Assembly: GCA_046297835.1 (NCBI GenBank)
Contig: JBKBHI010000006.1
Location: 211,457 to 275,456, forward strand
Direction: 5' to 3'
Origin: CAMAVH01 sp046297835
GTDB lineage: Bacteria > Pseudomonadota > Alphaproteobacteria > SMXQ01
DNA: 64,000 bases
Part shown: one piece after another, positions 1-8,280 of the stretch
How positions within the stretch are numbered: the stretch's first letter is position 1
How the letters are laid out: each line of letters starts with the position of its first letter
Program-made: the position numbers and the translations under genes
Notes under the pieces: generated by a model
Database searches by the model: none
Told to the model about the DNA's origin: nothing
What the model saw: the letters and a program-made list of their open reading frames with translations, nothing else

Positions 1-173
1 CTTCCGACATGGGTATCGCCCTTTACCGCCGGCTCCTGCGCGAGCAGATTCGCGCCGTCCAAGAAGGCAAGGAGCCAAAGGGCGTCATCCGCGATTCGGC
101 GCTCAACGATTGCATCCGCATCAATGTCTCGACCGGACAGCGGCGCATGGCCCGCGAGCTCGCAAAGGCCTGA
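1..173 (+). CDS. Rieske aromatic-ring oxygenase, C-terminal end only
   Basis: The window opens inside this gene; 56 residues are visible before the TGA stop at 171-173. The segment SDMGIALYRRLLREQIRAV followed by QEGKEPKGV resembles the last helix and tail of the catalytic domain in Rieske ring-hydroxylating oxygenase alpha subunits. The same place in the complete Rieske protein at 6761-8041 reads TDVIIARVRKLLLEAIDDVEHGRAP. Family members hydroxylate aromatic rings using electrons from a separate reductase. No Rieske cluster or iron ligand is visible in the part seen, so the assignment rests on tail similarity and on the aromatic context downstream. Confidence 0.6.
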   Translation, partial: SDMGIALYRRLLREQIRAVQEGKEPKGVIRDSALNDCIRINVSTGQRRMARELAKA

Positions 174-319
174 AGCCAAGCGATTGGCTAATTTATCGCT
201 TAAATGCGTTGCTTGCGCCGTTCGTGCAGCGCGACGCTCATGTCGTCGCGGGCATCTGATGCGCCGCCTGAATCGCGCATAGGGCTCTGCGGCGACGGCA
301 ATGATGATTGGGGAAAGTT

Positions 320-1474
320 ATGACGATAGAGTCAACGCAGACCGATATGAAAATCGCGGACGCGCCGACGGAAGCGCTGAATGATTTCATTATCCCTGAC
401 GCCTATCTCGACTGGCAAAAGCGCGAAGGCGTAAAAGTCATCCAGGATTTCGCCTTTGGCGATCTCTGCGCGATCGAACTCGGGCCTTGGCCGCGAAAGG
501 GAGGAGCGGGAGCGATCATTAACGTTCCCAGCGATTATCTCCCTAATGATGCGCATTTGGTCGAAATCGCGTCCGGCGCGCAGTCCGAGCCCGAACATCA
601 TATGTACGAAGAAAACGTCTATATCCTGTCCGGCCGCGGCGCCACGCGGATATGGCTGGACGGACGGCAACCCGAGACCTTCGAGTGGGTTGCGGGCAGT
701 TTCTTCTCGATTCCGCTCAATGCCTGGTATCAGCATTTCAATGTCGGCGCCGAGCCGGCGCGCTACATCGCCGTCACCGACGCCCCCCCCGTTATGCGGC
801 GGATGCGCGACGAGGATTTCGTCTTCAACAACGCCTTCCAATTCACCAGCCGCTATCAGCCGGGCAGCAGCCAATTCGCCGGGGGCAAGCTTTATAACCG
901 GCGCGTTTGGGAAACCAGTTTCGTGCCCAACGCGCCGGACATGGCGCTCTACGGCTGGAAGGCGCGCGGCGCCGGCGGCATCAACGTGATGCTGGAAATG
1001 GCGAAAAATTCGCAGAAGGCGCATATCTCGGAATTTCCGGTGGGCACTTATAAAAAAGCGCACCGCCACGGCCCCGGCGCGCATTTGGTGGTCCTCAACG
1101 GCGTCGGCTTCTCGTTGCTCTGGACGAAAGACGATCTATCCGACCTGCGCCGCTGCGATTGGCAAAAGAACGGCATGGTGATCATCCCGAGCGACGGCTG
1201 TTTTCATCAGCATTTCAACACGGGCACGACTCGGGCGCGCTATCTCGCCATGCGGCCTGGAACCGCCGGGTTCCTGCCTCCGCAAGGTCGGGCCGCCAGC
1301 ATCGAGCTCAGCACCAAAGAAGGCGGCGGCCAAATCGAATACGCCGACGAACATCCGAAAATCCACGAGATGTTCGAAGCCGAACTCGCGCGCCATGGCG
1401 CGACATGCCGCATGAAAGCCTTCGTTTCCTGCTGCAACGGCGAAGTCGGCCCGACCAGCGAGCGCGAAACCTAG
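320..1474 (+). CDS. Double-cupin protein
   Basis: 384 residues. The ATG at 320 is chosen because GGGGAAAG lies just upstream at 310-317; an in-frame TTG at 308 would sit over that ribosome site. Two cupin folds are visible. The first is around EHHMYEENVYILSGRG and the second around YKKAHRHGPGAHLVVLNG, where the H-R-H pair would bind metal; a third metal-like segment is FHQHFNTGTTRARYL. Similar double cupins are gentisate-type ring-cleavage dioxygenases, and close relatives are often labelled ethanolamine ammonia-lyase-activating protein, probably from gene neighbourhood only. The catalytic role is unproven. It points toward the opposite-strand EutA-like gene, 15 bases away. Confidence 0.75.
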   Translation: MTIESTQTDMKIADAPTEALNDFIIPDAYLDWQKREGVKVIQDFAFGDLCAIELGPWPRKGGAGAIINVPSDYLPNDAHLVEIASGAQSEPEHHMYEENVYILSGRGATRIWLDGRQPETFEWVAGSFFSIPLNAWYQHFNVGAEPARYIAVTDAPPVMRRMRDEDFVFNNAFQFTSRYQPGSSQFAGGKLYNRRVWETSFVPNAPDMALYGWKARGAGGINVMLEMAKNSQKAHISEFPVGTYKKAHRHGPGAHLVVLNGVGFSLLWTKDDLSDLRRCDWQKNGMVIIPSDGCFHQHFNTGTTRARYLAMRPGTAGFLPPQGRAASIELSTKEGGGQIEYADEHPKIHEMFEAELARHGATCRMKAFVSCCNGEVGPTSERET

Positions 1475-1489
1475 GCGAAGCCGCCCGCG

Positions 1490-3007
1490 TCAGCCCTCGA
1501 AGACGAGCGACTTGACCACTGCCGGAATGGCGTCGACCGCCTTGATTGGCTGGCCAAGATCGACGAAATCGAACTCTCCGACCTTGATGCCATCAAGGAC
1601 GATGATGTCCTGCGCGACGCGCTCTTCCTCCTTGAGGATGGAGCCGACTAGACCAGCCACGTCTGCCGACAGGATGACAATCCAGGGATAGGACGAGATC
1701 GGCCGGAGCGTTTGCGTGATGCCGCTGCACAGCGCTTTGATCGAGGCGCGATCGGGGACCACCGGGCCGAGCAGCGCGAGGGCGATCGGGCGCTGCAAAT
1801 CGTCTGGGGCGAGATCCAGCCGCGCGAAGCCGCTCAAAATGGCGGCCTTGACCGACGCCCCGGTTAGCGGCATCGCATCGGTCGGCAGATATGCCGGAAC
1901 GACTTGAAGATCGGCCTGCGGCAATAGTCCGTCGCGCGAGACGAAGACAGTGCTGCTCGACAATTGAACGGTATATTGCGAGGCGCCGATGACGGTGGCC
2001 CGGATGCGCTCCAAGCTGCCAGCCAACGCCATCCCCAATGTCGGCACGCGCTCACGTATAGCCGAACCGAGGTGCGGTCCCAGGTCCCCGTGTTCTCGGC
2101 CATAGAAGCCGTAGATATATTCGCTGACGCCGCCGGAAAAGCTGAGTTCGCCGATTGGCCCGATATATTTCAAAGGGCCCGACACGATCAGGCCAGCCGC
2201 GAGCGGCGACAACGGCTGGCGCTGCACCACCTCATACAGAAGGTCCGCCAACCGTTCGGCCAAGGCCCTTTTCTGCGCTTCGCTAATTCTGTCGCCCAGT
2301 TGCAGGGAATAGCCGCAAGCGCGCGCCACCGCTTGGCCAGCATTCTCAATGCGGACGAGCCGGTTGTCGTCGTCCCATGCCAGCAGTCGCGCGCCGACAT
2401 TCACCGACGCGGTCTCGACGATGACGCCGGATTCGATAATCGCCAGCTTCGCGGTGCCGCCACCGATGTCGACATGCAGGCAAACGCCGCCATTCCGCGA
2501 TCTCGCCACGGCGCCGGAGCCGTGAGCGCCGAGCACGGCCTCGAGATTGGGACCCGCCGTGGCGCAGACGAATTTTCCTCCGTTCGCCGCGAGCATCCTG
2601 ATGATGGCTTCGGAGTTTTGCTTCCGGACGGCCTCGCCAGTGCAGATCACGGCGCCCGTGTCGACGTCGTCGATCGCCATGTCGGCGGCTTTATAGCTAC
2701 GGCGCACGAAATCGGCGAGTTCGCGCATATCGATCGTGTCCGGCCCCGTATAGGGCGTCAATAGGATCGGCGAACGATACAGGACCTTACGGTCGATTAT
2801 CTCGAACTCGCTGGACATCTGCTGGCTTCGGCGACGGAGGACCAACCTGGAGAACATGAGGTGAGATGTGGAAGACCCGATATCGATCCCGACGCTGGTC
2901 AAGCGCAGCCAATCTGGGTTGGAAGGAAACCCATCTTCTGCGGGGGGGCCGAACACCGCTTCGTTGTCGGCCCCGTAATGACCATGCTCGAAAGGGTCGT
3001 CGTGCAT
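1490..3007 (-). CDS. EutA-like actin-fold ATPase (ethanolamine ammonia-lyase reactivase family)
   Basis: 505 residues. The start at 3007 (MHDDPFEHGHYG) has GGGAGAG just upstream; a longer frame to 3199 would overlap the neighbouring MFS gene and has no domain content. Actin/HSP70-type phosphate loops are visible: VGIDIGSSTSH near residue 40 and CLHVDIGGGTAKLA in the middle. EutA proteins swap damaged cobalamin out of ethanolamine ammonia-lyase (EutBC) using ATP. No eutB, eutC or B12 enzyme is present in the window, so the partner is unknown. It is the last gene of a leftward set IclR-MFS-EutA. The family call is good; the role in an aromatic-acid island is open. Confidence 0.8.
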   Translation of the reverse strand: MHDDPFEHGHYGADNEAVFGPPAEDGFPSNPDWLRLTSVGIDIGSSTSHLMFSRLVLRRRSQQMSSEFEIIDRKVLYRSPILLTPYTGPDTIDMRELADFVRRSYKAADMAIDDVDTGAVICTGEAVRKQNSEAIIRMLAANGGKFVCATAGPNLEAVLGAHGSGAVARSRNGGVCLHVDIGGGTAKLAIIESGVIVETASVNVGARLLAWDDDNRLVRIENAGQAVARACGYSLQLGDRISEAQKRALAERLADLLYEVVQRQPLSPLAAGLIVSGPLKYIGPIGELSFSGGVSEYIYGFYGREHGDLGPHLGSAIRERVPTLGMALAGSLERIRATVIGASQYTVQLSSSTVFVSRDGLLPQADLQVVPAYLPTDAMPLTGASVKAAILSGFARLDLAPDDLQRPIALALLGPVVPDRASIKALCSGITQTLRPISSYPWIVILSADVAGLVGSILKEEERVAQDIIVLDGIKVGEFDFVDLGQPIKAVDAIPAVVKSLVFEG

Positions 3008-3075
3008 TTGCCTATCTCTCCCTACAAGCCGCCTGTAGCGGTTTTGTCTTTTTATAAAGCTTGGCGGACCGATTC

Positions 3076-4341
3076 TTAAATTTTTGGCGCTGCCACCCTC
3101 GTTCCCGTCCCGGTCAGGGCATCTTTTATACCCTGCCGCCGCCGCATGGCCCACAGCCACAAGCCTAGGCAGAGAAGGGCGCCGGCAGCGGTGGGCCAAG
3201 CTAATCCAGCATGGTCAGCAACGACGCCTATGATCACTGCGCCGATCGCTGGACCGCCGCGAAATAAAACGCCGTAAAGGCTCATCACCCGCCCGCGCAT
3301 ATCGCCGGCGACGGCTGATTGTGCCAACGTCTGAGTTCCGATCCCATTCACCGAAAGGGCGCAGGCGGCGACGGTTACCAGACCGACTGCTGCCCAGAAG
3401 CTGGGCGCCAAGGTGAAGAGCAGGACGCTAACGCACATGACCGCCAAGCTAATAATGGTAGCTTGAAACACTTGGTCCAACGCATTGCGTCGAACCATCA
3501 CGAGGCCGCCCAGCATGGCGCCGACTCCCATAGCCGAGGTGAACCAAGCGAGACCCGCAGCGCCCTCATTGAAGACGCCATCGGCGAACCCGGGCAGAAG
3601 CTCGGTCAATGGGCGCACAAGAATGCTCCCTATGGCGAAAAGAAGCAGCAAGGGGCCAAGGCCGCGATGCTGCGCGACATATCGGTATCCAGCGGAGACC
3701 TGCGCTCCCATGGAGTTTTTTGCCTGGGGCGCGCGTTTAACCGGGGATGTGTCGATCGACCAGAGCGCGGCGAGTAGGGCGAAATAACTTGCCGCGTTGA
3801 CGGCGAAAGCGCCCGACACGCCCGCTTGCACGATCACTAGCCCGGCAATCGCGGGGCCGATAAAGCGGGCCAGATTGAAGAGGACGGCATTGCTCGCTAA
3901 AGCGGTCGATAGCAACTCGCGGGGGATGAGACTCGGGATGAGCGCGAAACGCGCCGGTTGATTAATAGCCGCGATGCAGCCCCGCAAAGTGACGAGAGCG
4001 ACAAGCAGCCAGATATCCAAAATCCCCAAGGCGGACGTCAAGAACAGAGTCGAGGCATGGAGCATCGCTATGCTTTGCGTTTGGAGCGAGATGCGGCGAG
4101 GGTCCCCACGGTCTGCGATCACGCCGCCAATAGGGCTGAGAATCACGGCGGGGAAAAGATCTGCAAAGGCAATGATGCCGAGCCATGTCGTCGATTCCGT
4201 CAATTGCCAAGTCAGCCAGCCGATCGCAATGCGCTGCGTCCAATTGCCGATTAACGACACGAAATCGCCGGACAAATAAATGCAATAATTGCGATGCTTG
4301 AGAAGTTCGCGGACGGAAGCGGGGGCGTCGGCTGCGGACAT
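3076..4341 (-). CDS. MFS transporter, DHA3/EntS-like
   Basis: 421 residues with about 12 hydrophobic segments, as is usual for major facilitator proteins. The loop GGVIADRGDPRRI near residue 75 matches the conserved G-x-x-x-D-R-x-x-R-R cytoplasmic loop 2-3. The N-terminus (ELLKHRNYCIYLSGDFVSLIGNWTQRIAIGWL) is typical of the MFS_3 group that exports siderophores, macrolides or other small molecules. It lies between the IclR regulator upstream and the EutA-like gene downstream (68 bases), all on one strand. The substrate cannot be read from sequence; uptake of an aromatic acid is less likely for this subfamily than export. Confidence 0.8.
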   Translation of the reverse strand: MSAADAPASVRELLKHRNYCIYLSGDFVSLIGNWTQRIAIGWLTWQLTESTTWLGIIAFADLFPAVILSPIGGVIADRGDPRRISLQTQSIAMLHASTLFLTSALGILDIWLLVALVTLRGCIAAINQPARFALIPSLIPRELLSTALASNAVLFNLARFIGPAIAGLVIVQAGVSGAFAVNAASYFALLAALWSIDTSPVKRAPQAKNSMGAQVSAGYRYVAQHRGLGPLLLLFAIGSILVRPLTELLPGFADGVFNEGAAGLAWFTSAMGVGAMLGGLVMVRRNALDQVFQATIISLAVMCVSVLLFTLAPSFWAAVGLVTVAACALSVNGIGTQTLAQSAVAGDMRGRVMSLYGVLFRGGPAIGAVIIGVVADHAGLAWPTAAGALLCLGLWLWAMRRRQGIKDALTGTGTRVAAPKI

Positions 4342-4544
4342 GTCTCATTCTTTCACCGGTGTTGCGGAGCCGGATTCTCCATTCAGGCGACAGATTATTC
4401 AGAGACGGCGCTTGGGGAGGAGCCAACTCGCCAGGAGTTTTTGGGGCAAACCTCGCTTTTTAGCGGGCTCGTGATGCGAGGTCCTGACGAGAGCTGCGGC
4501 GTCGTCAACTATAGAGCGATTTGCGGGAGCGGAGGTGGCCGCCG

Positions 4545-5405
4545 TCATTTCTTCTTACTTCGAGGCAAAGGCCTGCTCGGCGCGCGTGATTTTCTCTGTT
4601 CGCCCCCTGCATGAGAGAAATCACCGCGGTATCCTACGGAATGGGACAAGTCCAAGGCCGTTTTCTTTAACTGGCTGGCTATACGGCTGCCGTACGACAA
4701 GTCGCAAGTGCCTGCTGCGCTCGCCAGAGTAATGACGAAGCAGAGATTCCCATTGTGATCGAACACCGGCGCCGCGATGGTGTCGTGCCCGGTGCCTCCG
4801 GAAGAGCAGGCGAGGCCAAATTTCCGAACTTCGATTTTAATGTTGCGGACTGTCTCGGCATCGGGCCGCTTGCCCCGCGCCGTTGACCAAGAAGAGAGTT
4901 CGCGCTTGAGCGAAGCCCGAGTATCGACCTCTGGCATATATGTCAGAAATATGCGGCCGGTGGCCGACGTGAGTAGCGGCAGATTGCTGCCTTCGCGAAC
5001 CCTTAGCAGCGAGGCAAATTCGCCGCTTTGATATTTGATGACAGTGCAGCCGCTCGATCCCCAGACACTGAGGAGAGAGGTTAGGCCGGTCTCGCGGCTG
5101 AGACGCGTGATCGATTCGGACGCGAGCTTCACGGAATCGAGGCGTGATAAGGCGGTCAATCCCAGATCAATGATGGCGGGCCCTAAATCATAGCGGCCAC
5201 TGTCGGAATCGTAAGACACCAACCCCATCTGCGCGATCGATTTTAAGTAGCGCTGCGTCCGCATCGGCAACATTTTCGAGGCGGAAGAAATCTCGGTCAG
5301 CGTGGCGGGACCCTTCATGCAGGCGATTGTCTTTAGGATCGAGATGCCCGTGGCGACCGTCTGATTGCCGCCTGTGGTGGTTCTTTTTCTTGGCATAATC
5401 CTCAT
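4545..5405 (-). CDS. IclR-family transcriptional regulator
   Basis: 286 residues from ATG 5405 (MRIMPRKRT); ATG 5396 is an equally possible start. The N-terminal winged helix shows the usual layout: VATGISILKTIACMKGPATLTEIS, then the recognition helix around SKMLPMRTQRYLKSIAQMG. The C-terminal effector domain has the IclR pattern LTSATGRIFLTYMPE and a late IAAPVFDHNGNLCFVITL. IclR proteins commonly control aromatic-acid genes in response to a pathway intermediate. It stands beside the catabolic genes and downstream of the oxygenase/binding-protein pair, beyond a terminator, so it is the best local candidate regulator for the divergent promoters at 8042-8280. Confidence 0.85.
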   Translation of the reverse strand: MRIMPRKRTTTGGNQTVATGISILKTIACMKGPATLTEISSASKMLPMRTQRYLKSIAQMGLVSYDSDSGRYDLGPAIIDLGLTALSRLDSVKLASESITRLSRETGLTSLLSVWGSSGCTVIKYQSGEFASLLRVREGSNLPLLTSATGRIFLTYMPEVDTRASLKRELSSWSTARGKRPDAETVRNIKIEVRKFGLACSSGGTGHDTIAAPVFDHNGNLCFVITLASAAGTCDLSYGSRIASQLKKTALDLSHSVGYRGDFSHAGGEQRKSRAPSRPLPRSKKK

Positions 5406-5495
5406 GCTCGCAAAGCCCGCCGGCGCGGCGGGGGCCGAAATCATCCATTATGTCGCGTGGCCTGACAAGACCGCATCCGCGACACAAGCGGACAT

Positions 5496-5527
5496 AAAAA
5501 AGGCGGCTGCGAGGGCAGCCGCCTTTC
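5496..5527 (-). terminator. Rho-independent terminator after the ABC binding-protein gene
   Basis: An 11-bp stem AAGGCGGCTGC / GCAGCCGCCTT with a 4-base GAGG loop spans 5500-5525. On the minus strand it is followed by a run of T residues (5496-5500). It sits 21 bases after the stop codon of the binding-protein gene and ends the oxygenase/binding-protein transcript. The plus side also has TCTTT, so it may work in both directions. Confidence 0.85.
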
Positions 5528-5548
5528 TTTGCGGTAAGCGCCTGCGGA

Positions 5549-6670
5549 TCAAGGAATGAGCGTCTTGATCAGTTCCTTCGCCTTTTCCATCGAACTGACG
5601 AAGTCTTCAGTCTGGGTGCCGATGTATTGATCGATGTTATCCATGTCAAGCGCTCGGCTGGGATCGCCGATCGACACGCCTTTGCGGCGGCTGTTGAGCT
5701 GGACCGCCTTCATGATTTTTTCTTGGACGTCGTGGGTGAGGATCCAGTTGACGAAAACCGTCGTGGCGTTGGGATTTGGCCGGGGCTCCATGACCTGGAG
5801 GCCGCAAACGCCGACGCTCCAAGTCTTGAGGCCGGTAAGAGCCGCAAGGTTGACCGTCACGCCGCTTTCCTGAAGACGCACGACTTCAGCGTTGGGAATG
5901 CCCATGCCAATTGGATATTGCCCCTGCGCGAACCAGGTGACCAACTGGCGGGTGTTCTGCGTGATCACCGGCTGTTGGTCGACGATCATTTTCTTTATGA
6001 AATCGGGTCCGTAGGTGTGGAGGATTGCGCTCATCTGGATGATGGTCGAGCCGCCGCGCGGATCGGCCATGACCATTTTGCCTCGCCATTTCGGATCGAG
6101 AATATCCTTGAACTCCTTGAGTTCGCCCGGCTTGATCACATCGGTGTTGTAATTGACGAAGGGGCTGTCGTAGGCGCAGAACGAAGGCACGTATTTTTTG
6201 CCGTTGTCCAAGAACATGCCTTTGAAGCCGCCGTACCATTTGCTCTCGTCGGCGACTTCCGGCAACAGGAGCATCGGCCGGACATCGGCCAATCCTCCCT
6301 CCTCGATCAGCTTGTAAATCTGCGTTTCAGTGCCGCCGACGCGAAGATCCCATAGATGCCTGCCGACTTCTCGCTCCTTCATGACGCGCGGCCAAAAGTC
6401 GCGTCCGGCAAAGGACGTCACCTGTATCTTGATATCGGGGTAATCTTTCTGAAATGTTTCCAGCAGGGTTTGCCACAGCTTGCCCGAAGGACCGGATACG
6501 ACCAGCTTGCCTTCTTTCTTGGCGGCCGCGACGGTCGCATCCCATTTCTGTTTAGCGGCTGTGTCGACCCACTGCTGGGCTGCGGCCGGCGCCGCCATCG
6601 TAATGGCTGATGCAACGCCTAAGATCATGCCGAGCATGAAATGTCGCCGGCAATGCGTGCCGAGTTTCAT
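5549..6670 (-). CDS. ABC transporter extracellular solute-binding protein (family 1, AfuA/PotD-like)
   Basis: 373 residues with a clear secretion signal: basic start MKLGTHCRRH, hydrophobic core FMLGMILGVASAITM, and an AAPAAAQQ cleavage region near residue 32. The mature part begins with WDATVAAAKKEGKLVVSGPSG, typical of Fe3+/spermidine-type periplasmic binding proteins. It is very likely the receptor for the ATPase and fused permease encoded on the other strand at 8281-11156, since no other solute-binding protein of this class is present. It follows the Rieske oxygenase gene by 90 bases, so substrate capture and first oxidation are probably co-transcribed. An aromatic carboxylate is a reasonable substrate, but this is inference. 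Confidence 0.85.
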   Translation of the reverse strand: MKLGTHCRRHFMLGMILGVASAITMAAPAAAQQWVDTAAKQKWDATVAAAKKEGKLVVSGPSGKLWQTLLETFQKDYPDIKIQVTSFAGRDFWPRVMKEREVGRHLWDLRVGGTETQIYKLIEEGGLADVRPMLLLPEVADESKWYGGFKGMFLDNGKKYVPSFCAYDSPFVNYNTDVIKPGELKEFKDILDPKWRGKMVMADPRGGSTIIQMSAILHTYGPDFIKKMIVDQQPVITQNTRQLVTWFAQGQYPIGMGIPNAEVVRLQESGVTVNLAALTGLKTWSVGVCGLQVMEPRPNPNATTVFVNWILTHDVQEKIMKAVQLNSRRKGVSIGDPSRALDMDNIDQYIGTQTEDFVSSMEKAKELIKTLIP

Positions 6671-6760
6671 TTGTCATCCTCCCATATATTGCCCGAGCGA
6701 TTGATGCCCGCCGGGTCGTTTCGCCATTTAGCATATAACGCGAATTTCAGCCGGGCTGCA

Positions 6761-8041
6761 TTATTCTGCAGCCTGTTTTCCGCCCACCTTATTCTTCCAC
6801 ACTTCCTTGTGATCGACGCCGGCTTGAACGACTTCCGACATGACTATGAGATGCGACATGTCGGGGCTTTCGCGTCGCGCATGTAGCGGGGCGCGGCCGT
6901 GTTCGACATCGTCGATGGCCTCGAGGAGAAGTTTGCGAACCCTGGCGATGATGACATCGGTCGTCCCAAGGTTTTCTTTGCTGCGGTCCTGCGTGGGGCC
7001 CTGGCTCTCTGTGGCGAACGCGTCGTGCACGTTGAATGAATCGCCCATGCCGGTGAAGTTGTCGGTCGTCATCAAGTTGCGGTCCTGGAAGTAGCGATTA
7101 TCTAAGGCGCGCTTCGTGATGCCGTCTGGGCCAACGTCGTTGGACAGGCGCTTTTCGTATTTCGCCTTATCGACCGGTTGAACCCGGTTGTATACGTAAT
7201 CGAAACGAAGATGGTGCGTGTCGTCGATCGGCACGTGGAAATGGACGGAATAGCCTTCTCCAACACGGCCTTCGTTGCCGACGATGGCGGCGAAATTCGG
7301 CATGATGAAGTTGGTGATGCGCACGTACTTCGTGTTCTCGGTCGATTTGCGGACAGAGAAGATGCGCACGCCGTAATCGGTTATCTGATAGTCCAGCAAC
7401 GGCCGGCGATCTTCCTTGTAGTACATATCGGCCGAATAGCCTTTGTCGGTGCCGGGCACCGGGCGGGTGTCCTTCTTCGTGAGCGGCCGATGAAGGAAAG
7501 ACAAGTGCGCAGGGTCGTATTCGCCTTCGAGCGATTGCAGATAATTGCAATGAATGACCGAACGCTTCAGGAAGCGGTGCGCATCGTCAGACCTCAGGAA
7601 TTCGTAATCAGGAAGCTGCGGCGGCTCGCCTTTGCCCATATAAGTGAAGATCAGGCCGCCAGCCTCGATGCAGGGATAGGCGACGTTGCGAACTTCGTTC
7701 AGCATCGGCGTGTTGTCGGGCTCGGCCGGCATTTCCAGGCACTTGCCGGAGACGTCGAATAGCCAGCCGTGATAGAGGCAGCGGAGGCCGCCGTCTTCGA
7801 TGCGGCCGAAAGAAAGGTCTGTGCAGCGATGAGGGCATGCACGCCCCATCAGGCCGACGCGCCCTTTTTCATCGCGGAACAACACGAGGTCTTCGCTGAG
7901 CAGCCTCACAGGAACTGGCGCGCTGCCTTGCGCTAGTTCGGCGGACAATGCGACCGGCTGCCAATAGCGGCGCATCAGTTCGCCGCCTAACGTGCCCGGA
8001 CCCGTGCGTGTGATTCGTTCGTTCTGTTCGCGCGTCAGCAT
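6761..8041 (-). CDS. Rieske non-heme iron oxygenase, phthalate 4,5-dioxygenase-like alpha subunit
   Basis: 426 residues from ATG 8041, which has GGGAGGAAAGGC directly upstream; an in-frame ATG at 8071 lacks this. The Rieske [2Fe-2S] ligands are C69-x-H71 (CPHRCTD) and C88-x2-H91 (CLYHGW). The mononuclear iron site is visible in LQSLEGEYDPAHLSFLH, with the two histidines of the D-x-x-H-x4-H pattern. Length and layout match the phthalate dioxygenase/vanillate-type group, which works as alpha-only oligomers with a separate FMN/2Fe-2S reductase. No reductase gene is seen in this window. It is first in a two-gene transcript with the ABC binding protein, diverging from the transporter and ring-cleavage operon. 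Confidence 0.85.
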   Translation of the reverse strand: MLTREQNERITRTGPGTLGGELMRRYWQPVALSAELAQGSAPVPVRLLSEDLVLFRDEKGRVGLMGRACPHRCTDLSFGRIEDGGLRCLYHGWLFDVSGKCLEMPAEPDNTPMLNEVRNVAYPCIEAGGLIFTYMGKGEPPQLPDYEFLRSDDAHRFLKRSVIHCNYLQSLEGEYDPAHLSFLHRPLTKKDTRPVPGTDKGYSADMYYKEDRRPLLDYQITDYGVRIFSVRKSTENTKYVRITNFIMPNFAAIVGNEGRVGEGYSVHFHVPIDDTHHLRFDYVYNRVQPVDKAKYEKRLSNDVGPDGITKRALDNRYFQDRNLMTTDNFTGMGDSFNVHDAFATESQGPTQDRSKENLGTTDVIIARVRKLLLEAIDDVEHGRAPLHARRESPDMSHLIVMSEVVQAGVDHKEVWKNKVGGKQAAE

Positions 8042-8096
8042 TGCCTTTCCTCCCGAGCAACGTTTATTCAAAAAACGCTTTTTATCTTTAAAAAAT

Positions 8097-8126
8097 AAAT
8101 TAGGGGCAAGAGCGGCTGCCGGTCAA
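8097..8126 (-). promoter_or_regulatory. Putative sigma70 promoter for the Rieske oxygenase gene
   Basis: On the minus strand TTGACC (8126-8121) and TAATTT (8102-8097) are separated by 18 bases and lie about 60-85 bases before the oxygenase start. The match to the -35 consensus is five of six. It shares the 239-base intergenic region with the rightward promoter at 8192-8219. Confidence 0.45.
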
Positions 8127-8191
8127 CAGAATGTCTATGAAATCAGCAAAATAGTGCGTTTGCGAAGGCGGCGCACAGGGCGCGCCTCGGC

Positions 8192-8219
8192 TTGACACCG
8201 AGTTTTATAAAACGATAAT
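8192..8219 (+). promoter_or_regulatory. Putative sigma70 promoter with a palindromic operator in its spacer
   Basis: TTGACA (8192-8197) and GATAAT (8214-8219) are separated by 16 bases, close to consensus, about 60 bases before the ABC ATPase gene. The spacer contains the perfect 12-bp palindrome GTTTTATAAAAC (8202-8213), where a bound repressor would block RNA polymerase. The IclR protein encoded at 4545-5405 is the obvious candidate binder; that link is inference. Confidence 0.55.
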
Positions 8220-8280
8220 CCCTGTCAAATTTCGAGCCACGCCGTAACGCAAGCGGCGGGCATCGTCCAGGGAGGAAGCG

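Noticed and set aside
3008..3199. N-terminal extension of the EutA-like protein
   Set aside because: It would overlap the MFS gene, has no ribosome site, and the good GGGAGAG site precedes the ATG at 3007.
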